Source of the DNA: JBFLVQ01 sp040758525
GTDB taxonomy: Bacteria > Acidobacteriota > Blastocatellia > Chloracidobacteriales > JADJPF01
NCBI GenBank assembly: GCA_040758525.1
Contig: JBFLVQ010000172.1
Coordinates: forward strand, 1 to 14,578
Direction: 5' to 3'
Length of the DNA: 14,578 nucleotides
In this document: positions 11,556-14,578 of the stretch, piece after piece
How the letters are laid out: every line of letters starts with the position of its first letter
Position numbering within the stretch: the first letter of the stretch is position 1
Position numbers and translations under genes: made by a program
Notes under the pieces: generated by a model
The model's database searches: none
What the model was told of the DNA's origin: nothing
The model's input: only the letters and a program-made list of their open reading frames with translations

Positions 11556-12248
11556 TTACGCCTTCAATCCCAAAGATGGGGAGATGAGTCGCGAAGCAGA
11601 GGCATCGGAATCGAGATCGCTAGGCAGCGCTGGTCTAGGGGAAGGAGTTTGGATCTCTACAGGCGCCTCCTCTTCAGCCGCGCCCGCCAACTGCGCGGTT
11701 ATACGCTGATCATAATGCTCACGCCAATTTAATGCACGACTATAGAATTCACCCACCGCATCTGTGAGCTTTGCACTAGTCAAATCTTGTAATGCTCGGG
11801 TAAAACAGAAACAGACCTGATCGCTATTGAGTAAAAGATGGCCTTCGCCCTCCTGTTCAGCATTTGCAGCCTCTATACAGGCGGCTAGATCCTCTGGTAC
11901 GCTCTCACCATAGGTTGCTAGTTCAGTAAAGATCAGCACCTCTCCAGGGCGTAATTGCATCACCAGCTCTACGGCTTTATCATCTTCTCCTAACGTGATT
12001 GTACAAGAGTCATTCTCGTCCAATTTTAGTTCGGGTAGATCGACTTGTAAGGCAAATTCGGAAACTAGTTCGGCAAATTGAGTACGCTCAATCTGCTGAG
12101 AGCTAGCACTATTCTCACCTTCAGAGGAGGTGTTACGGTCTTCAGAATCGGGCGTGGTAAGACGTTCATCAACAGGACCAATAAGACGTACATCTCCGCC
12201 ACGTGAAATGGCCATTTTCAATTTATCGGTATAGCCTCTCGCCTGCAT
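11556..12248 (-). CDS. Type III secretion chaperone-like (CesT/YbjN-type fold) protein
   Basis: A 230-residue protein with a central domain (about 56-180) that follows the class I type III secretion chaperone order: helix FAELVSEFALQVDL, strand LKLDENDSCTITLG (the 'L.lDe.g.C.i.i' signature, 74-87), strand AVELVMQL, strand EVLIFTEL, helix DLAACIEAANAEQEGEG (120-136; like the 'L...aN......g' element), strand HLLLNSDQVCFCF, and closing helix LTDAVGEFYSRALNWREHY. The flanks (20-55 and 185-230) are Ser/Pro/acidic and probably disordered. Class I chaperones bind effectors as dimers; YbjN-like proteins share the fold but are not tied to secretion. No secretion-system gene is in the window, so the partner is unknown; the adjacent kinase is a candidate. 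The start at 12248 has only a weak ribosome site; Met12 (12215) is an alternative. Lowest-certainty start in the window. Confidence 0.68.
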   Translation of the reverse strand: MQARGYTDKLKMAISRGGDVRLIGPVDERLTTPDSEDRNTSSEGENSASSQQIERTQFAELVSEFALQVDLPELKLDENDSCTITLGEDDKAVELVMQLRPGEVLIFTELATYGESVPEDLAACIEAANAEQEGEGHLLLNSDQVCFCFTRALQDLTSAKLTDAVGEFYSRALNWREHYDQRITAQLAGAAEEEAPVEIQTPSPRPALPSDLDSDASASRLISPSLGLKA

Positions 12249-12587
12249 AATAAAACTCTAAGTTCTGGCAGGCGACAAAGCAAAGGGGTTTTAGCCCACC
12301 GTCAGCCCACCTCAATGACCGCTAGCAGCGCGTCGTGATATTATGTTTCTGTCCGTGCAATTAAGTATTATACTGCGATCTGCCTTTTTTCATGTACAAA
12401 GATTTTCTTAATTTTATCCTCTGTCTATTGCTACGGCAAGCCCATACTATTTTAACTTTAACCCCATGGTCGTTAATGGCTGACTTTTTTCACTATCAGT
12501 TGATCGTTGATTAAGAAGAGTTTTTATAATATTTTTCGAATCAAGGAAATTTTACGCGGAAATCCTATAATTTAAAGTTATCAAGCG
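12249..12587. other. Divergent intergenic region, 339 bases, no gene
   Basis: This AT-rich gap separates the minus-strand chaperone-like gene from the plus-strand exporter. A perfect TATAAT on the minus strand (12372-12367) has no good -35 at normal spacing (TTGTAC is 21 bases away); it would give a leader of about 108 bases. On the plus strand there are two TATAAT boxes (12525-12530 and 12566-12571). An eight-base direct repeat AGCCCACC occurs at 12293-12300 and 12304-12311, one helical turn apart. No open frame or RNA gene is supported. Confidence 0.5.
12500..12530 (+). promoter_or_regulatory. Candidate promoter of the ABC exporter
   Basis: TTGATC (12500-12505) and a perfect TATAAT (12525-12530) are 19 bases apart, slightly long. 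A second perfect TATAAT at 12566-12571 lacks a -35 but would give a leader of only about ten bases. The ATG at 12588 has no clear ribosome site, so a short-leader transcript from the second box is possible. Confidence 0.4.
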
Positions 12588-14507
12588 ATGAAACTACTCT
12601 ATTTTTTGCTGCGCTCCTCGAAACTTTTTCCCTTCTCTGTAATTGCGGGCATTATCTGCGGAATCAGCAACACCTTTCTGCTTATGCTGATCAATAGACT
12701 GATGAATAATGCCAATTTCTCGCTGAAAACAGCAATAGTAGGTTTTATTGCGCTCTGTATCACAATATTGGTAGCCAGAGTTATCTCTCAATCTCTGATA
12801 ATTCAACTAGGTCAGCGCTCGGTCTATCAGTTGCGCCTGATGTTGGCCCGTCAGATTGCCGCCACCCCTTTACGTAAACTTGAAGAGCTAGGGGTTGAGC
12901 GTCTTCTCAGTACGCTTACCGAAGATGTCGTTACCGTTACCATGGCGGTCATCTATGTACCAATTGTTTGTGTCGATGCGGTTATAATAATCTGTTGCCT
13001 CTTTTATCTGGCTTGGCTCTCTCCTACTGTGATAGCTGTTACGCTCTTCTTTCTAGTCTCTGGCGGAGCTGCCTACTTCTTTTTCTCCAATCGTACAAGA
13101 ATATTCTTAAAGCTTGCCCGAGAAGATCAGAACCAGCTTTTCAAACAGATACGGTTGCTTATTGATGGCAACAAAGAGCTGAAGTTAAACCAATGGCGCG
13201 AGCAGGAGTTCTTTGACAAACTATTTATTCCGGCTGCGGAATCTTACCGACGCCATTATGTATCTGGAATGAACCGCTACACTGTCCTTAATGCTGCCGC
13301 TGATCTGCTCTTCTTCGTCCTTATTGGACTGTTAATTTTCCTGCTTCCTTGGCTGACAACAGTTGGCGCCAGCGTGCTGGCCAGTGCCATTATCACAGTA
13401 ATATATTTACTTGGGCCAATAAATACCGTCTTTAGTCTATTGCCTTATATGGGCCGGGCGCAAACCGCACTTGAACATGCCGAATCACTCGGTCTTGACT
13501 TGGTATCTGTGCCTGCGCAATCCACCTATCTACCGCATCTACCATTGCGACTAGAATCACTAGAACTGCGTGATATAACTCATAGCTATTATGTAGAAAA
13601 GGAAGATCGCAATTTTGTCTTAGGGCCAATCAATCTGGTCTTTAATCCTGGCGAGGTAGTATACCTGATTGGTGGCAATGGTAGTGGCAAGACGACGCTG
13701 GCTAAGCTGATAGCTGGTCTATATATGCCTGAAAAGGGCTCTATCTGGTTGAATGGAGAATGCGTCAATGCCGAGACATTGGCTTTTTATCGTCAACATT
13801 TTTCTGTAATCTTTTCCGATTATTGCCTTTTCGATGACCTATTGGGAGTCGAGCAACACCTCCTTACCGAACGAGCGGGAAGATACTTAGCAGAATTGCA
13901 ACTTGATCATAAAGTAGAGATTAAGAATGGTGGCTTTTCTACCACCGCGCTCTCACAAGGACAACGCAAACGTCTAGCGTTGCTTGTCGCTTATCTGGAA
14001 GACCGTCCTATCTACCTGTTCGATGAATGGGCTTCTGATCAAGATCCTGCATTCAAAGATGTCTTTTATACAAAGATTATTCCCGAACTGAAAGAGCAAG
14101 GTAAAATGGTACTTGCCATTACTCATGATGATAAATATTTCCACCATGCAGACCGTATTATCAAAATGGATTATGGCAAAGTATCAGATCTACCTATGCG
14201 ACTACCCATTCAGGTCAGTAGTGCTGGTGGCAATATACAACCATTTGTAGAACAGACTGAGACGGTACAGATCAGCAAGACCAGTGTAGTGATGCTACTA
14301 TCGCGCAAGGTCAATATCGATAATATTTTTCTGGTCTCCTTACCTATGCCTAAGGAGTTGCGCCTGTTCGATTATGATGAATCATTCTACCGAGTCTATG
14401 TACAGGTAAGAGAGGTAAAACGACAACCTAGCGGTGGCTTCTTGGTACGTACTTCACTAATCTCTAAAGATAATCCTTTGATCAGCAGTTCCCAATTGAC
14501 CCGTTGA
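12588..14507 (+). CDS. SyrD/cyclic-peptide-exporter-type ABC transporter with extra C-terminal region
   Basis: A 639-residue half-transporter with fused membrane and ATPase domains, as in the cyclic peptide/siderophore exporter family (SyrD, PvdE). Membrane spans are at about 15-36, 48-68, 118-142, 146-167, 236-256 and 260-284. The ATPase domain covers 320-535: Walker A GGNGSGKTT (362-370), FSVIFSDYCLFD (405-416) in place of a normal Q-loop as usual in this family, signature LSQGQRKRLAL (455-465), Walker B IYLFDEWASDQDP (475-487) with Glu480, and switch His513. It should work as a homodimer exporting a small peptide or siderophore-like product. No peptide-synthesis genes are in the window. 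Residues about 540-639 form an unassigned beta-rich extension; family members usually end near residue 550. The start lacks a clear ribosome site but the MKLLYFLLR opening is typical. Confidence 0.9.
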   Translation: MKLLYFLLRSSKLFPFSVIAGIICGISNTFLLMLINRLMNNANFSLKTAIVGFIALCITILVARVISQSLIIQLGQRSVYQLRLMLARQIAATPLRKLEELGVERLLSTLTEDVVTVTMAVIYVPIVCVDAVIIICCLFYLAWLSPTVIAVTLFFLVSGGAAYFFFSNRTRIFLKLAREDQNQLFKQIRLLIDGNKELKLNQWREQEFFDKLFIPAAESYRRHYVSGMNRYTVLNAAADLLFFVLIGLLIFLLPWLTTVGASVLASAIITVIYLLGPINTVFSLLPYMGRAQTALEHAESLGLDLVSVPAQSTYLPHLPLRLESLELRDITHSYYVEKEDRNFVLGPINLVFNPGEVVYLIGGNGSGKTTLAKLIAGLYMPEKGSIWLNGECVNAETLAFYRQHFSVIFSDYCLFDDLLGVEQHLLTERAGRYLAELQLDHKVEIKNGGFSTTALSQGQRKRLALLVAYLEDRPIYLFDEWASDQDPAFKDVFYTKIIPELKEQGKMVLAITHDDKYFHHADRIIKMDYGKVSDLPMRLPIQVSSAGGNIQPFVEQTETVQISKTSVVMLLSRKVNIDNIFLVSLPMPKELRLFDYDESFYRVYVQVREVKRQPSGGFLVRTSLISKDNPLISSSQLTR

Positions 14508-14536
14508 GATTATGCATATGATCCTAAGTATAAGGA

Positions 14537-14571
14537 TAGTAGTTTAGCCTAACAATTGCTAGCCACTACTA
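14537..14571 (+). terminator. Imperfect hairpin after the exporter gene
   Basis: TAGTAGTTTAGC (14537-14548) can pair imperfectly with 14558-14571 about 30 bases after the stop. No T-run is seen before the window ends, so terminator function is unproven. Confidence 0.25.
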
Positions 14572-14578
14572 AAGCAAA

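Noticed and set aside
11556..12248. Evidence of a complete type III secretion locus
   Set aside because: Only a chaperone-like fold is present; no export apparatus, ATPase, needle or translocon gene is in the window.
1..14578. Mobile elements, CRISPR arrays, tRNA or rRNA genes
   Set aside because: No transposase or integrase motif, regularly spaced repeats, target-site duplications or cloverleaf-like sequence was seen.

Overview
The window looks like chromosomal DNA from an Acidobacteriota-type bacterium, possibly Blastocatellia-like. This is inferred from three protein styles rather than from a marker gene: a secreted VWA protein of the acidobacterial 'VWFA-related' type, a membrane Ser/Thr kinase with an N-terminal cysteine ribbon, and a second cytosolic kinase fused to an FHA domain. 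Composition leans AT. No rRNA, tRNA, CRISPR array, transposase or integrase was seen.

Layout. (1) 1-2835, plus strand: a hairpin-bearing upstream region, then a two-gene envelope operon (secreted VWA protein; coiled-coil protein with an OmpA-like peptidoglycan-binding end), closed by an intrinsic terminator. (2) 2895-3407, minus: an SRPBCC-fold protein convergent with the operon; its poly-lysine codons are the complement of the operon terminator's U-tract. (3) 3614-4438, plus: a secreted protein made of two homologous modules joined by an eight-aspartate linker, preceded by a sigma-54-like promoter candidate and followed by a strong hairpin terminator shared with the next, convergent gene. 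(4) 4526-7459, minus: a large receptor-like Ser/Thr kinase with a cysteine ribbon, long disordered linker, one membrane span and an outside FGE-sulfatase-fold domain. (5) 7699-8007, plus: a small SCP2-type lipid-binding protein. (6) 8194-8517, minus: an unrecognised 107-residue protein. (7) 12248 down to 8699, minus: a run of a type III secretion chaperone-like (CesT-type) protein, an FHA-linked Ser/Thr kinase, and CoA-acylating methylmalonate-semialdehyde dehydrogenase (mmsA). (8) 12588-14507, plus: a SyrD/cyclic-peptide-exporter-type ABC transporter with an extra C-terminal region.

How it fits together. The window is rich in signalling (two Ser/Thr kinases and an FHA phosphothreonine reader) and in envelope or secreted proteins (VWA, OmpA-like, duplicated-module protein, kinase ectodomain, exporter). 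Only mmsA is a clear central-metabolism gene. The most unusual items are the type III chaperone-like protein next to the FHA kinase with no secretion-system genes in view, the kinase whose FGE-fold ectodomain lacks the catalytic cysteines, and the exporter with its unassigned C-terminal extension. All function calls rest on motifs read by eye; no database search was run.
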